Source of the DNA: Metabacillus sp. FJAT-52054
Lineage (GTDB): Bacteria; Bacillota; Bacilli; Bacillales; Bacillaceae
Direction: 5' to 3'
Length of the DNA: 64,000 nucleotides
Assembly: GCF_037201815.1 (NCBI RefSeq)
Contig: NZ_CP147407.1
Span: forward strand, 3,294,723 to 3,358,722
The position numbers and the translations under genes were made by a program. Each line of letters begins with the position of its first letter. Position 1 is the stretch's first letter. The notes beneath the pieces are model-generated. The model worked only from the letters and a program-made list of their open reading frames with translations. It did not search any database and had not been told where the DNA came from. Shown in pieces: positions 27,339 through 36,374 of the stretch.

Positions 27339-28633
27339 ACTCCGCCATTCCCTTCGACTCTGTATGTGCTTTTAACCTGAGAGACCACTTCAAGTTCATC
27401 CAGCTGTGTTTGAATTTCAGAAAAATCCTTTTGGGAGGCATGGTGCGTCACGATGACGATTTCTGCAAGCTCGCTGTTTTTCAGCGGCAGCTGAAGAATT
27501 TTTTCGAAGCTTACTCCCCGCTCTGAAAACAGACCGGTAATTTTCGCTAATGCCCCTACTTGATCCTTCACATGAATTCTTAGGAAATGCTGAGCGAAGA
27601 TTTCTTCCGCCTTCTTCATCTGTTTTTCATATTGGGGGGAAACAGCGCTTCTTCCGTTCACTCCGAGTCTCATATTCTTCATAACTCCAACTAAATCAGA
27701 AACGACGGCTGTAGCTGTCGGCATACTGCCTGCACCCGGACCGTAGAACATCGTTTCCCCTACCGCTTCTCCATATACATACACAGCATTGTATTCATCA
27801 TTTACAGCTGCCAGCGGATGATGATCCGGCAGAAGGGTCGGCTCAACACTGACTTCAATTTTGTTTTTATGCCGATGAGCAATGCCAATCAGCTTCATTG
27901 TATACCCAAGCCGCTTACTGTAATTGATGTCATCATCTGAGATCGCTGAAATCCCTCTTACCTGGACATCTTTTAAATCTACATTCATGGAGAATCCAAG
28001 ACGTGCGAGGATTGCCATTTTCCGCGCTGCATCAAGTCCTTCCACATCCGCTGTAGGATCGGACTCTGCGTAGCCTAACTGCTGAGCCTCTTTTAGTACA
28101 TCTGAATACGGACTTCCATACTTGCTCATTTTCGTTAAGATAAAGTTGGTTGTTCCGTTTACTATTCCCATCATTTTTGTAATACGGTCTGAAGCAAGTC
28201 CGTCTACAAGGCTCCTCAGGATTGGAATTCCGCCTGCCACGCTCGCTTCATAAAATAAATCACAGCCATTTTTAGTAGCTGCAGCAAGGAGTTCTGAACC
28301 GTAAAGAGCCATTAGGTCCTTATTAGCCGTAACAACCTGTTTTTTTTCATTTAAAGCGTCCAGCAAATAGTCTTTCGTCTGCTCGATTCCGCCCATGACT
28401 TCAATTAATACGTCTACGTCCTTATCCAGGATGACTTCATATGGATCCGTTGTGAGTAATGAGGGATCCACATCCACCATACGCTGCTTATCCTTCTCGC
28501 GAACGAGCACTTTTTTTACTTCCACTGGACAGCCAACCAGATGCATTAGTTTATCCTGATGCTCGCGAATGATTTTGACCACCCCGCTTCCTACCGTACC
28601 TAATCCGAGCAGTCCAACTTGAATAGCTTTCAT
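27335..28633 (-). CDS. hom: Homoserine dehydrogenase
   Basis: 432 residues. Reduces aspartate semialdehyde to homoserine with NAD(P)H, the branch point to threonine and methionine. It has the N-terminal Rossmann motif [16 protein letters not shown], a catalytic-domain signature ([17 protein letters not shown]) and a C-terminal ACT domain (about 350-427) for threonine feedback. ATG 28633 is used because aggggag precedes it and the B. subtilis enzyme starts identically; the frame extends to 28684 without an RBS. Homoserine made here also feeds metY at 57900. Confidence 0.97.
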   Translation of the reverse strand: MKAIQVGLLGLGTVGSGVVKIIREHQDKLMHLVGCPVEVKKVLVREKDKQRMVDVDPSLLTTDPYEVILDKDVDVLIEVMGGIEQTKDYLLDALNEKKQVVTANKDLMALYGSELLAAATKNGCDLFYEASVAGGIPILRSLVDGLASDRITKMMGIVNGTTNFILTKMSKYGSPYSDVLKEAQQLGYAESDPTADVEGLDAARKMAILARLGFSMNVDLKDVQVRGISAISDDDINYSKRLGYTMKLIGIAHRHKNKIEVSVEPTLLPDHHPLAAVNDEYNAVYVYGEAVGETMFYGPGAGSMPTATAVVSDLVGVMKNMRLGVNGRSAVSPQYEKQMKKAEEIFAQHFLRIHVKDQVGALAKITGLFSERGVSFEKILQLPLKNSELAEIVIVTHHASQKDFSEIQTQLDELEVVSQVKSTYRVEGNGGV

Positions 28634-28720
28634 CTGAATGGTCTCCCCTCTCTCAAAACACAAATGTCCTCCCGGAGAATACACTTGTATTTATGTAATA
28701 GACATTTTATACATAGTTGC

Positions 28721-28749
28721 ATTATAAATCCCGTCATATTATTTTACAA
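28721..28749 (-). promoter_or_regulatory. Sigma-A promoter of the hom operon
   Basis: On the minus strand TTGTAA (28744-28749), 17-bp spacer, TATAAT (28721-28726). A cre-like word (tgtaaacgctttat, 28775-28788) sits just upstream. Confidence 0.75.
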
Positions 28750-28822
28750 GGCTGAATTTTCTGCTAACTATGGATGTAAACGCTTTATCAATGATGTTCA
28801 GCGGATTTCTTCTTTTTTAAAA

Positions 28823-28876
28823 AGCTCTGTTAAACTCGGCTGATAATTTCCGTTGCGGGCGATTTCCACGGGACAG
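28823..28876 (-). repeat. Truncated copy of the dispersed GC-rich repeat (element E2)
   Basis: Shares gctctgttaaact (28823-28835) with the complement of 46684-46696, and ggcggtgagcc (about 28866-28876) with the complement of the 46627-46639 region. It is the same element in inverse orientation with its centre deleted. Lies between the yutH terminator and the hom promoter. Confidence 0.7.
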
Positions 28877-28886
28877 GCGGTGAGCC

Positions 28887-28921
28887 TAAAAAACCCCTGC
28901 ACCATATAGGCACCAGGGGTC
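28887..28921 (-). terminator. yutH terminator
   Basis: Minus-strand stem acccctggtgc / gtgcaggggt followed by six T. Confidence 0.88.
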
Positions 28922-29929
28922 TTATGCGAGCCAGTGGAGGACAGGAAGCTGAATTTTTTTCGTTCTCATTGAAAGCATGCCTGAGTATGAGGTTAAAAAC
29001 TGCTCATACTCGGTCGACCGCTGCAGAAGTTCATGAAGCTTCTTTTCATAATAAGGCTTTTCTGAATCCGGAGCTAAATAATAATCCTCGATGCATTCAA
29101 AGTAATGAATAGGAAAAAGCAAGCGGCTGTAAATCAGCCTCCATGAGAAAGAGGAAAGAGGTGCCGTTCGGTCATAGTCAGCGAGGAATACGCCTCCCTC
29201 ATTTCTTAGCTGCTCAGGATTTTGGAAAAAATCATACCGCAAATATTCAGCAATATCCCGGCTTGCGTGATCAAACACCCAATCCGTCGGAAGCTTCACC
29301 GTAAACTCCCTGTTCCACATTTCTGAATGAAACCGGTTATGGCAGATGGTAGCTGAGTCTGACAATAGCGGTTCGTCATCAAGCTCCGTATCAACAAGGT
29401 ATTGAATCCCGTTCTCCGCCAGTCCAAGGTAATAAGGGAAAGACTCAATAAACAGCTTTTCAAAATGGTCCAGAGGATGCGCCTGCACTTTCCCTCTCCA
29501 AAAGACTTCGAGCTGATCAAGCCTTCGTTCCCAAAGATCCTTCCATTGGCCGATTCGCTTCGTTTTATCTGCCTGGTATGGATAGCTTCTCGATTTCTGA
29601 TGAAACTGAGCCAATTCTCTCCCCGCAGATTGACCTCTTGAAACAATGCGATCTGCGCATTTTAGTAACGCATATCGTCGTCCATCCTTCTCTGCAGATA
29701 ACGTTCCTTGCAGACTCGGCCAGAATACCGCTACGTATGGTTCTCTTTTTTCCTGTAAATACTGACTCATATAATAAAGCTCATACAGCTCCTGTTCGTC
29801 GATTTGCTGTACGGGAACGATGATTCCAATCGTTCCATGGACCCGAAAGGCATCATAGCTTCCCGCTTTAAATATTCCAGGTACTTGAAGGCCGAAGTGC
29901 TCTTTCAAAAAATCTTTCAGCGGAACCAT
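28922..29929 (-). CDS. yutH: Spore coat-associated protein YutH (CotS family)
   Basis: 335 residues of the CotS/YutH group of spore-coat proteins related to aminoglycoside-phosphotransferase-type kinases. Conserved stretches are KRIGQWKDLWERRLDQLE, IESFPYYLGLAENGIQYLVDTELD and LPTDWVFDHASRDIAEYLR. The last holds the DHASRD segment in place of a kinase DFG/catalytic region. ATP-loop glycines are not evident, so catalysis is doubtful. Expected in the mother cell late in sporulation. ATG at 29929. Confidence 0.88.
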   Translation of the reverse strand: MVPLKDFLKEHFGLQVPGIFKAGSYDAFRVHGTIGIIVPVQQIDEQELYELYYMSQYLQEKREPYVAVFWPSLQGTLSAEKDGRRYALLKCADRIVSRGQSAGRELAQFHQKSRSYPYQADKTKRIGQWKDLWERRLDQLEVFWRGKVQAHPLDHFEKLFIESFPYYLGLAENGIQYLVDTELDDEPLLSDSATICHNRFHSEMWNREFTVKLPTDWVFDHASRDIAEYLRYDFFQNPEQLRNEGGVFLADYDRTAPLSSFSWRLIYSRLLFPIHYFECIEDYYLAPDSEKPYYEKKLHELLQRSTEYEQFLTSYSGMLSMRTKKIQLPVLHWLA

Positions 29930-30079
29930 CTCCGTTTCAGGCAGTCTTACCCTATCCTAATCTCAGAACCGCCTGAATATGCTACTTTTTGGCGCTGAAT
30001 GCTTACACCATTTAATGACGATTGTATAAAATATTAAATATAAGGCGACCTAACTGGAAGATAGTTCCGCAGCATGCGC

Positions 30080-30121
30080 GAGTCCTGCAGCGAAGAACTG
30101 GGCCTCCTCCCGGCAGGACTC
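30080..30121. repeat. Inverted repeat upstream of yutG (element E4)
   Basis: Perfect 9-bp arms gagtcctgc / gcaggactc enclose a 24-nt GC-rich loop, 41 bp before the yutG start. No T-run follows, so it is not a standard terminator; it may be a relic palindrome or an RNA leader hairpin. Confidence 0.6.
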
Positions 30122-30161
30122 CTTCTGGAATCTATACGAAAAGACCCAAAATGAAGATGGG

Positions 30162-30668
30162 ATGGTGCGGATGGAAAAGCGCAGCATGGATCATGTTGAG
30201 AAAAAGGCCAGACAAAAGTTGGCAGAGCGCGGGGTTAACATATCTGATATTGCAGACCTCGTCTACTATTTGCAAAAAAAATATCATCCGAATTTGCAAT
30301 TGGATGATTGTACAGCCAACGTAGAAAGGGTTCTGGCAAAAAGAGAAGTCCAAAACGCCATTCTGACTGGAATTCAGCTTGACGAATTGGCAGAAAAGAA
30401 AATGCTTGAGGAGCCTTTACAGGGCATTATTGAAACCGATGAAGGCTTATATGGAGTGGACGAGATTATGGCCTTTTCCATCGTCAATATCTACGGATCC
30501 ATTGGGTTTACCAATTATGGATACATTGACAAGGAAAAACCGGGTATCCTTGGATTTTTAAATGATAAGTCAACCGGAATGTGCCATACCTTTCTGGATG
30601 ATATCGTTGGGGCAATTGCCGCTGCAGCATCCAGCAGGCTTGCCCACCGCGCAGCGAATACGGAATGA
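30162..30668 (+). CDS. yutG: Phosphatidylglycerophosphatase A-like protein YutG
   Basis: 168 residues of the PgpA fold (low-temperature-requirement C family). Hallmarks are QNAILTGIQLDELAEK, GIIETDEGLYGVDEI (acidic metal-binding stretch) and FLDDIVGAIAAA. Family members dephosphorylate phosphatidylglycerophosphate, although this soluble Firmicute branch lacks the membrane helices of E. coli PgpA. Start uncertain: ATG 30162, GTG 30165 and ATG 30171 all follow a weak gatggg Shine-Dalgarno. Convergent with yutF. Confidence 0.88.
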   Translation: MVRMEKRSMDHVEKKARQKLAERGVNISDIADLVYYLQKKYHPNLQLDDCTANVERVLAKREVQNAILTGIQLDELAEKKMLEEPLQGIIETDEGLYGVDEIMAFSIVNIYGSIGFTNYGYIDKEKPGILGFLNDKSTGMCHTFLDDIVGAIAAAASSRLAHRAANTE

Positions 30669-30708
30669 GGAAAAACAGCCGGGAGATTTTTCTCCCGGCT
30701 GTTTTATT
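30669..30708. terminator. Bidirectional terminator, yutG / yutF
   Basis: Stem aaaacagccgggaga / tctcccggctgtttt with a short T loop; both flanks are A/T-rich. Confidence 0.92.
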
Positions 30709-31477
30709 TTATGTTCATGAACCATTCTTCCAAAGAATGGACAGAATAGGTAGGCTGAACGTCAACACCCTCAAGATGCTCTTTAAGCGTAACGCCCGTA
30801 TGGACAATCAGTGTATCCATTCCAGTCCTGATGCCGGCCAGAATGTCTGTAGCATAATTATCTCCTACCATAAGCGTATCCTCTTTAGGAATACCAAGAA
30901 CCTCAAGCGCCTGCTCCATAATTATGGGCTCAGGCTTGCCGATAAAAGTGGGGTGGACTTGAGTCGAAACTGTGATTACCGACGTTAGTGAACCATTCCC
31001 GGGTAGAAGCCCGCGCTCTGTGGGAATTGCAATATCCCCATTTGTTGAAATAAACTGTGCACCGTTTCTGACAGCCAGGCATGCCGCTGCAAGTTTCTCA
31101 TATGTAATCCCCCGGTCAATACCGACTACCACAAAATCTGCCTGTTCCTCACCCGACGAAAAACCCTTTTCTTCAAGTGCCTGTCTGATGCCTTCTTCTC
31201 CGATTACATACACCGTTCCGCCCGGTTTTTGTTCATGCATATAATTGGCTGTGGCTTGAGAGGTGGTAAACACCTGCTCAGGAGCTGCAGGAATATCGAA
31301 CGCATTCAGCTTTTCGGCAACTTTTTCAGGAGTGGCCGAAGAATTGTTCGTAACAAATAGATAGGGAATACCCTTTTCATTCAGCAGTTTAACAAACTGC
31401 CCAGCTTCCTCAATCTTTTCCGTACCCTTGTACATCGTACCGTCTAAGTCAATTAAATAGCCTTTGTATGTTTTCAT
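30704..31477 (-). CDS. yutF: HAD-IIA family phosphatase YutF (NagD-like)
   Basis: 257 residues. Motif I with the nucleophile is YLIDLDGTMYKGTE (DxDGT, Asp9), motif II is FVTNNSS, and the C-terminal motif IV is ETLMVGDNYATDILAGI-like (GDN-TDI). The cap domain between them is the type IIA found in p-nitrophenyl and sugar-phosphate phosphatases. ATG 31477 follows aggag at 8 nt; the slightly longer GTG start at 31486 touches the RBS. Substrate unknown. Co-directional with yutE, 21 bp apart. Confidence 0.93.
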   Translation of the reverse strand: MKTYKGYLIDLDGTMYKGTEKIEEAGQFVKLLNEKGIPYLFVTNNSSATPEKVAEKLNAFDIPAAPEQVFTTSQATANYMHEQKPGGTVYVIGEEGIRQALEEKGFSSGEEQADFVVVGIDRGITYEKLAAACLAVRNGAQFISTNGDIAIPTERGLLPGNGSLTSVITVSTQVHPTFIGKPEPIIMEQALEVLGIPKEDTLMVGDNYATDILAGIRTGMDTLIVHTGVTLKEHLEGVDVQPTYSVHSLEEWFMNIK

Positions 31478-31498
31478 GCTGTTCACTCCTGCTGGAAC

Positions 31499-31936
31499 TT
31501 AATTTTTGAAAGCTGATACCGGGCCAAGCTCATTCGCAAGATACGTACGCACCTTTTGAGGAAAAGCCTTCAGTATATCAAAATGTGTGCCCATCAGATT
31601 TTCAAGCTGCTTTGTATCGGCAGAAAGATACTCTTGAATTAATGGCTTTCTGAAAAAGACCAGCTCCTTCAAACCTTCCTCATCAGCCTCTGCAATCACT
31701 TTTTCATCCAGCAGTATATCAATGATATCCTCATAACTGCCAGGATCCCTCATGATAAATCCATCAATCAGGGCGTTGCCGGTGTCAAGAATGCACTCAA
31801 TCGTCAAATGTCCCAGTCTTTGAAGAGCCAGCTTTTCCATTTTCGTTTCAAAAGATTCGGTTTCTGAAAAAAAGCTGAGAAGGTCTTCCATCAGCTTCAG
31901 TGTTTCCTCTATTTTTTCCCTGTCTACAAAATACAT
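31499..31936 (-). CDS. yutE: DUF86 / HepT-like protein YutE
   Basis: 145-residue helical protein of the DUF86 (HepT-like) family. The N-terminal half shows LGHLTIECILDTGNALIDGFIMRDPGSYEDI. HepT toxins carry an R-x4-H RNase motif; here the equivalent position reads FRKPLIQEY, with Gln in place of His, so nuclease activity is unlikely. No MntA-type nucleotidyltransferase antitoxin gene is adjacent. This supports a chromosomal housekeeping paralogue rather than a toxin. ATG at 31936 with aaggggatgact upstream. Confidence 0.85.
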   Translation of the reverse strand: MYFVDREKIEETLKLMEDLLSFFSETESFETKMEKLALQRLGHLTIECILDTGNALIDGFIMRDPGSYEDIIDILLDEKVIAEADEEGLKELVFFRKPLIQEYLSADTKQLENLMGTHFDILKAFPQKVRTYLANELGPVSAFKN

Positions 31937-31951
31937 GCAGTCATCCCCTTA

Positions 31952-33259
31952 TTAAAAGGCTACCCGTTCTTTTTGAAGCAATCCAGGCTTGGCATAAAAA
32001 TATCCCTGTGCCAAGTCTACCCTATTTCTGGTCAGTACATCAGCCTCTTCTTTCTTTTCGATGCCCTCAGCCACTACAAGCGATCCTGTTTCTCTTGCGA
32101 TAAGAAGAAGTCCTTTCAGCATCGATTCTTTTACCCGGTTCGTATCAATATTTTCAATAACCGACCGGTCAATCTTAATGATATCCGGGAGTACTTCGCT
32201 GATTGTGTGGAGACTGGCATAGCCCGCTCCTGTATCATCAACTGCAATACGGATTCCGATATCCCTCAAGTCGCTGATATTATCCTTAAAAAAAGCCATT
32301 CCCTCAATGGAATCCCGCTCGGTAATTTCCAGAATGATATTCTGCGGATTTACAGCCGGATGACGTTCGAATGCTTTTTTAACAGAGGCAACAAACCTTT
32401 TGTTCCCCAGAGTAAGGGGGGTGAAATTGATGTAGATATCCTCTTGTGTCCGCGTTTCTTCAACGAGACTCATGGCTTTTTCCAAAATCAGCATTTCGAG
32501 ATCATAGACCATATTGGTTTGCCTTGCCACTGAAAATAATTGCAGCGGATTTTCAAGTGGTGTGCCTTCAGGACCTCTCGTTAGGATTTCCCAGGCCTGG
32601 ACCTTTTTTGTATCCAGTTCAATAATCGGCTGTGCAAGAAGCCTGATATTCTGTTTTTGGACAATGTCTCTCATGTTCAGCACCATGTCGATATATTTGG
32701 AATGAATCCGCTTCTCAGCCATATCAGCCGCCTGCTGCTGGGTTCTTAAGATCGCCTCATGGGTGGATCCTTCTGTTCTGTCAACAAACATGTAGCCCGA
32801 TTCACTTGTGAAATGAATGTAAGGATAATCCTGAGAAAGCCACTTTTGAATCCTAGATACAAAATATCCGATGAATTGCTCAATATAGGGGACGCTTTGC
32901 TTATTTTCATCAATTTTCAAAAAAACGGTCAAGCCTTTATTATAATAATTGTGCACAACAAGTATATCATTCTGAAAGTCAGACGTCTCCAGTATGGATT
33001 TGGTATGCTTTTTAAAGCTTAGACAAAATTCCTTTTCCTGAGAAGAGTCCAGCTGTGAGATAACTTCCTTTATATTCGTAAAATTAATGACAATTCCCGC
33101 TACTTTTTTTCCGTCGATGACAGCATCATAAACCCCTTCAAGCAGCGGATTCCTCAAAATGAATTGCGGAGGATAATACTTCAAATAGGTATATGGGAGC
33201 ATAATCTTGCTCCATTTAATTATCCGCTTAGCGTTTATAGTACAAAAATCACGGAACAT
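31952..33259 (-). CDS. EAL-domain protein, probable c-di-GMP phosphodiesterase
   Basis: 435 residues. Residues about 1-190 form an N-terminal sensory-type region; an EAL domain follows from about 195. Catalytic landmarks are present in order: AQPIIELDTKKVQAWEILTR (E-I-L for E-A-L), IYINFTPLTL (Asn), IILEITERDSI (Glu), IAVDDTGAGYAS (DD), IIKIDRSVI (Lys), VVAEGIE (Glu) and LAQGYFYAKPG (Gln). All metal- and water-positioning residues seem intact, so it is probably active. No GGDEF domain. ATG 33259 with aagga 8 nt upstream. I do not recall this gene at this locus in B. subtilis. Confidence 0.88.
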   Translation of the reverse strand: MFRDFCTINAKRIIKWSKIMLPYTYLKYYPPQFILRNPLLEGVYDAVIDGKKVAGIVINFTNIKEVISQLDSSQEKEFCLSFKKHTKSILETSDFQNDILVVHNYYNKGLTVFLKIDENKQSVPYIEQFIGYFVSRIQKWLSQDYPYIHFTSESGYMFVDRTEGSTHEAILRTQQQAADMAEKRIHSKYIDMVLNMRDIVQKQNIRLLAQPIIELDTKKVQAWEILTRGPEGTPLENPLQLFSVARQTNMVYDLEMLILEKAMSLVEETRTQEDIYINFTPLTLGNKRFVASVKKAFERHPAVNPQNIILEITERDSIEGMAFFKDNISDLRDIGIRIAVDDTGAGYASLHTISEVLPDIIKIDRSVIENIDTNRVKESMLKGLLLIARETGSLVVAEGIEKKEEADVLTRNRVDLAQGYFYAKPGLLQKERVAF

Positions 33260-33415
33260 GTTCTCAGTCCTTCTGATTACGCATTTTTATGTAAGTCTAT
33301 TTTACCACACGATATCAATAATCGGATTTTCTAAGCGAAAATTTTCTGTTTTTAACAGGAGGAAGATTCTGAATTTGGTATAATTTTATAAAAATACAGT
33401 GGAGGGAAATGTTAA

Positions 33416-33679
33416 ATGGAGCGATTTTTCTTATACGATGAGGTGGATGAGACAAAAACAAGGTTTGTAAGTTTTACTGGCGAGCATCAGCGCTTTGATC
33501 TGGCTTTGCTGCATACGAACCGCTACTATGGCAAAATGATTGTACTAAACCTTCAAAGCAGCCGATTTGCAATTGTTGGTACAGATGATTTAGACGAACC
33601 CGGTTATATTGAACATGCATTCCAGCTTTCAGAGGATGAGGCAGCAGAACTGAGAGAGTTTCTGTACGAAACCGTTTAA
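33416..33679 (+). CDS. DUF3055 family protein
   Basis: 87 residues with the family start MERFFLYDEVDETKTRFVSF, central DLALLHTNRYYGKMIVLNLQ and an acidic C-terminal helix (LSEDEAAELREFLYE). Soluble, no motif pointing to a reaction. ATG at 33416 with ggaggga upstream. Divergent from the EAL gene. Confidence 0.85.
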   Translation: MERFFLYDEVDETKTRFVSFTGEHQRFDLALLHTNRYYGKMIVLNLQSSRFAIVGTDDLDEPGYIEHAFQLSEDEAAELREFLYETV

Positions 33680-33746
33680 GATTTGGGATAAGGCGAGCCA
33701 AATTCGATAAAACTACACCTAAATCGAATTAGGCAGGTGAAAAGCA

Positions 33747-34016
33747 GTGGATCGGTCCCAAAACGATCAATACCGGGATTTTTCAAATGTCGAAGCAATG
33801 AGGAACTACATTACACCAGAAATAACTCCAGAGGGCCCATATGGTGCTCCGAGAGGAAAAGACACCCCTGTAGAAAACAAAACCACCCCATGGAAAAAAG
33901 GACAGCGCTACTACAGCGCCTTTAATTATGAGAATAAAGATCTTCACCAGGAGCTTCAGCGGCAGGATCCCGGAGCACATCCGACTCACGACGATCCTGA
34001 TGCAAATGAGCAGTAA
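33747..34016 (+). CDS. Small hydrophilic protein of unknown function (89 aa)
   Basis: 89 residues, Pro/Asp/Asn-rich and probably disordered, with YITPEITPEGPYGAPRGKD in the first half and QDPGAHPTHDDPDANEQ at the C-terminus. The start is a GTG at 33747 behind caggtga. The same kind of protein is called a cytosolic protein in other Bacillus annotations; I know of no function. Downstream of the DUF3055 gene with its own terminator. Confidence 0.75.
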   Translation: MDRSQNDQYRDFSNVEAMRNYITPEITPEGPYGAPRGKDTPVENKTTPWKKGQRYYSAFNYENKDLHQELQRQDPGAHPTHDDPDANEQ

Positions 34017-34053
34017 TAAAGAGCTTTCGCTATACAGCGATAAGCTCTTTTTT
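34017..34053 (+). terminator. Terminator of the 89-aa gene
   Basis: Stem aaagagcttTCGCT-like (gagctttcgctatacagcgataagctc) followed by six T. Confidence 0.85.
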
Positions 34054-34099
34054 CGGGCTGAAATTCTCATGCAGATTACGCTTTACATGAAAAAACCCC

Positions 34100-34417
34100 T
34101 TATTTACGTATTTTTTTTAAAACAAAATAGGCACAGCCAAAATTACAGTACTCATAAAGATACTCATCAAGGGTGCTTATTTTCGTATCATAAGAAGCCT
34201 TCTGATTTTGATCCTCGAAAAATCCTTTTAGCCTAAGCTGGCCGTAACCCCAATCACCAACGATGTAATCATATTTATTTAAGATGTCCGAGTACCGCGC
34301 TTTAAAGGCTTCTTCGTTAAAGCCGTCTCTCTCATCTTTAAAAAGTTCATAATGAATATTTTGTACGGTTACCAATGGACAGCGCTCCTTATAGCGGACG
34401 TTTATTTTCTTTATCAT
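34100..34417 (-). CDS. yutD: YutD family protein (DUF1027)
   Basis: 105 residues with the family core ELFKDERDGFNEEAFKARYS, then the strongly conserved NKYDYIVGDWGYGQLRLKGF and a Cys-containing C-terminus (YEYCNFGCAYFVLKK). Function unknown. The frame is open to 34441, but ATG 34417 is favoured by gagaagga 9-10 nt upstream. Convergent with the preceding gene; divergent from yutC. Confidence 0.85.
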   Translation of the reverse strand: MIKKINVRYKERCPLVTVQNIHYELFKDERDGFNEEAFKARYSDILNKYDYIVGDWGYGQLRLKGFFEDQNQKASYDTKISTLDEYLYEYCNFGCAYFVLKKIRK

Positions 34418-34491
34418 ATCGGATTTTTCCTTCTCCATCAATTACTAGAGAAAATTTGCTTTAAAATGGCCATCTTAAAAACAGGAGGTGC

Positions 34492-35175
34492 ATGAAATTG
34501 AAATTTTTAAAACCGTTCGTTTTCCTAGCCGTCCTTCTCCTGGCATCTGCATGCCAAATGGGTGAGGAAGGGCAAAAGGATATGACCGATGAAAATGGAA
34601 GTACGATTAATGTAAATGAAAAAAAAGATATGTACAAAAAGACAAGCAATGAGAGCAAAAAGGAGCAGAAAACAGAGAACTATGGATTTGTCCGCCATAA
34701 AAAAAGCGGGTTGACTAAAAACGGAGAGCAGACAGAGTATTACGGAATTAACCGGGAAGAGCTTGCCGATACGATCAGCGGATTATCCGTTCAGCTTCCG
34801 GGCATTGAGGAAGCGGCAGTACTTGTAACAGATGAAGAAGCTCTGATTGCTTATCGGGGCAGCGGCAAGAACAGAAATGAAATGGCTGATATGGTGAGCA
34901 AAACCGCTATTTCTGCTGTTCCCCGATATTATCATGTGTATATTTCCGATAACCCGTCTTATTTTGATCAGCTTCAATCGTACAGTAAAATGGACTCCCA
35001 AAGTCCGAATGCCGATGCGATTATTTCCAAACTGATCCGGCAGATGCTTAAAGATTCTCCTCAGGGTAAAAGCTTGAATAAGGGAGAAAATGCAAACGGC
35101 GAGGGTTATGGTGAAATGAATGAGAACATGGACGAGGATATGAAGGACTTTTATGAGAAAACACACTATAAATAG
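34492..35175 (+). CDS. yutC: Sporulation lipoprotein YutC (YhcN/YlaJ family)
   Basis: 227 residues. A lipoprotein signal peptide ends in the lipobox LASAC, with lipidated Cys21, followed by a charged linker (22-75) and a YhcN/YlaJ domain containing QLPGIEEAAVLVTDEEALIAY. YhcN-type lipoproteins are found in the forespore inner membrane. The start codon is ambiguous: ATG 34492 is only 3 nt from aggagg, while TTG 34498 is 9 nt away and may be the true start (225 aa). Confidence 0.88.
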   Translation: MKLKFLKPFVFLAVLLLASACQMGEEGQKDMTDENGSTINVNEKKDMYKKTSNESKKEQKTENYGFVRHKKSGLTKNGEQTEYYGINREELADTISGLSVQLPGIEEAAVLVTDEEALIAYRGSGKNRNEMADMVSKTAISAVPRYYHVYISDNPSYFDQLQSYSKMDSQSPNADAIISKLIRQMLKDSPQGKSLNKGENANGEGYGEMNENMDEDMKDFYEKTHYK

Positions 35176-35200
35176 TGTACATTAGCGTAATCCCTTCAAC

Positions 35201-35244
35201 ATAAAAAAAAGTGTCTGCTGCCTGAGGCAGAGACACTTTTTTTT
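35201..35244. terminator. Bidirectional terminator, yutC / lipA
   Basis: Stem aaaagtgtctgc / gcagagacactttt with long A and T runs on either side. Confidence 0.9.
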
Positions 35245-36139
35245 ATGCATTTGCCTGACGCTGCTTGGATGCCTCGTTTACCTGCTCATCGGCATGATAG
35301 GAAGAACGGACCATCGGGCCTGCTTCACAGTGGCTGAATCCTTTAGAAAGAGCAATTTCTTTCAATTCTGCAAACTCATCAGGGTGGTAATATTTTTGAA
35401 CCTTCAAGTGCTTTTTCGTCGGCTGCAGGTACTGGCCGATTGTCATGATATCTACATGGTTTGCTCGAAGATCATCCATTGTTTCAATAATTTCTTCCTT
35501 CGTTTCACCAAGACCAATCATGATAGAGCTTTTCGTTGGGATATCCGGCTGAAGCTCTTTGGAACGGCGCAGCAGTTCAAGAGAACGGTCGTATTTCGCA
35601 CGGGCACGGACTCTTGGTGTAAGGCGCTTTACGGTTTCGATATTATGATTCAAAATATCTGGACGCGCATCCATAAGAGTTTTCAGGTTATCATATGAAC
35701 CGCCCATATCGGATGGAAGAACTTCCACTGTTGTGAATGGACTTTTTCTGCGAATAGCGCGAACAGTTTCTGCAAATACCTGGGATCCGCCATCTTTCAA
35801 ATCATCGCGTGCAACAGCCGTTACAACAGCGTGTTTAAGGTTCATTACAGCAACAGAATCTGCTACACGTTCCGGCTCCTGAAGATCAAGCTCAGTAGGG
35901 AGGCCGGTTTTTACCGCACAGAAACGGCATGCACGTGTGCATACAGAACCTAAAATCATAAAGGTAGCCGTTCGTCTGACAGCCCAGCATTCATGAATAT
36001 TCGGGCATCTTGCTTCTTCACAGACTGTATTGAGCTTTTGTTCCCGCATCAATTTCTTTAAGCCAGTGTAATTTTCATTCGTATTCAGTTTTATTTTTAA
36101 CCATTCCGGTTTACGTAAATGTTCCTCTTGCTTGGCCAA
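35243..36139 (-). CDS. lipA: Lipoyl synthase
   Basis: 298-residue radical-SAM enzyme inserting two sulfurs into octanoyl groups on lipoyl domains, such as the GcvH at 60685. The auxiliary-cluster motif is [12 protein letters not shown] (C-x4-C-x5-C) and the radical-SAM motif is CTRACRFC (C-x3-C-x2-C). The C-terminal RSSY motif ([11 protein letters not shown]) supplies the serine ligand. Start TTG 36139 is inferred: ggag lies 9 nt upstream and the length equals B. subtilis LipA, whereas ATG 36148 touches the RBS. Confidence 0.97.
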   Translation of the reverse strand: MAKQEEHLRKPEWLKIKLNTNENYTGLKKLMREQKLNTVCEEARCPNIHECWAVRRTATFMILGSVCTRACRFCAVKTGLPTELDLQEPERVADSVAVMNLKHAVVTAVARDDLKDGGSQVFAETVRAIRRKSPFTTVEVLPSDMGGSYDNLKTLMDARPDILNHNIETVKRLTPRVRARAKYDRSLELLRRSKELQPDIPTKSSIMIGLGETKEEIIETMDDLRANHVDIMTIGQYLQPTKKHLKVQKYYHPDEFAELKEIALSKGFSHCEAGPMVRSSYHADEQVNEASKQRQANA

Positions 36140-36374
36140 AAAAATCATCTCCAGTATGTAGTCTCATGAGTAAAAAACCAAATGAAAACGTCACCACAAA
36201 ACAGGTAATTACCCTGTAAAAATTTTTTCTACAACCCTCACTTTAACATAGAAAAGGAATTAAGGACAAGGAAAACAGGCGCTTTCTGTATTTCTAACAT
36301 TTACTATTAATGAAATTCTCCTTTCGCTCCAAACTAAACATATTGGAAAAGGACTTGAAAGGAGGCTATTCACA

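Noticed and set aside
31499..31936. HepT/MntA toxin-antitoxin system
   Set aside because: No antitoxin neighbour and the RNase His is replaced by Gln.
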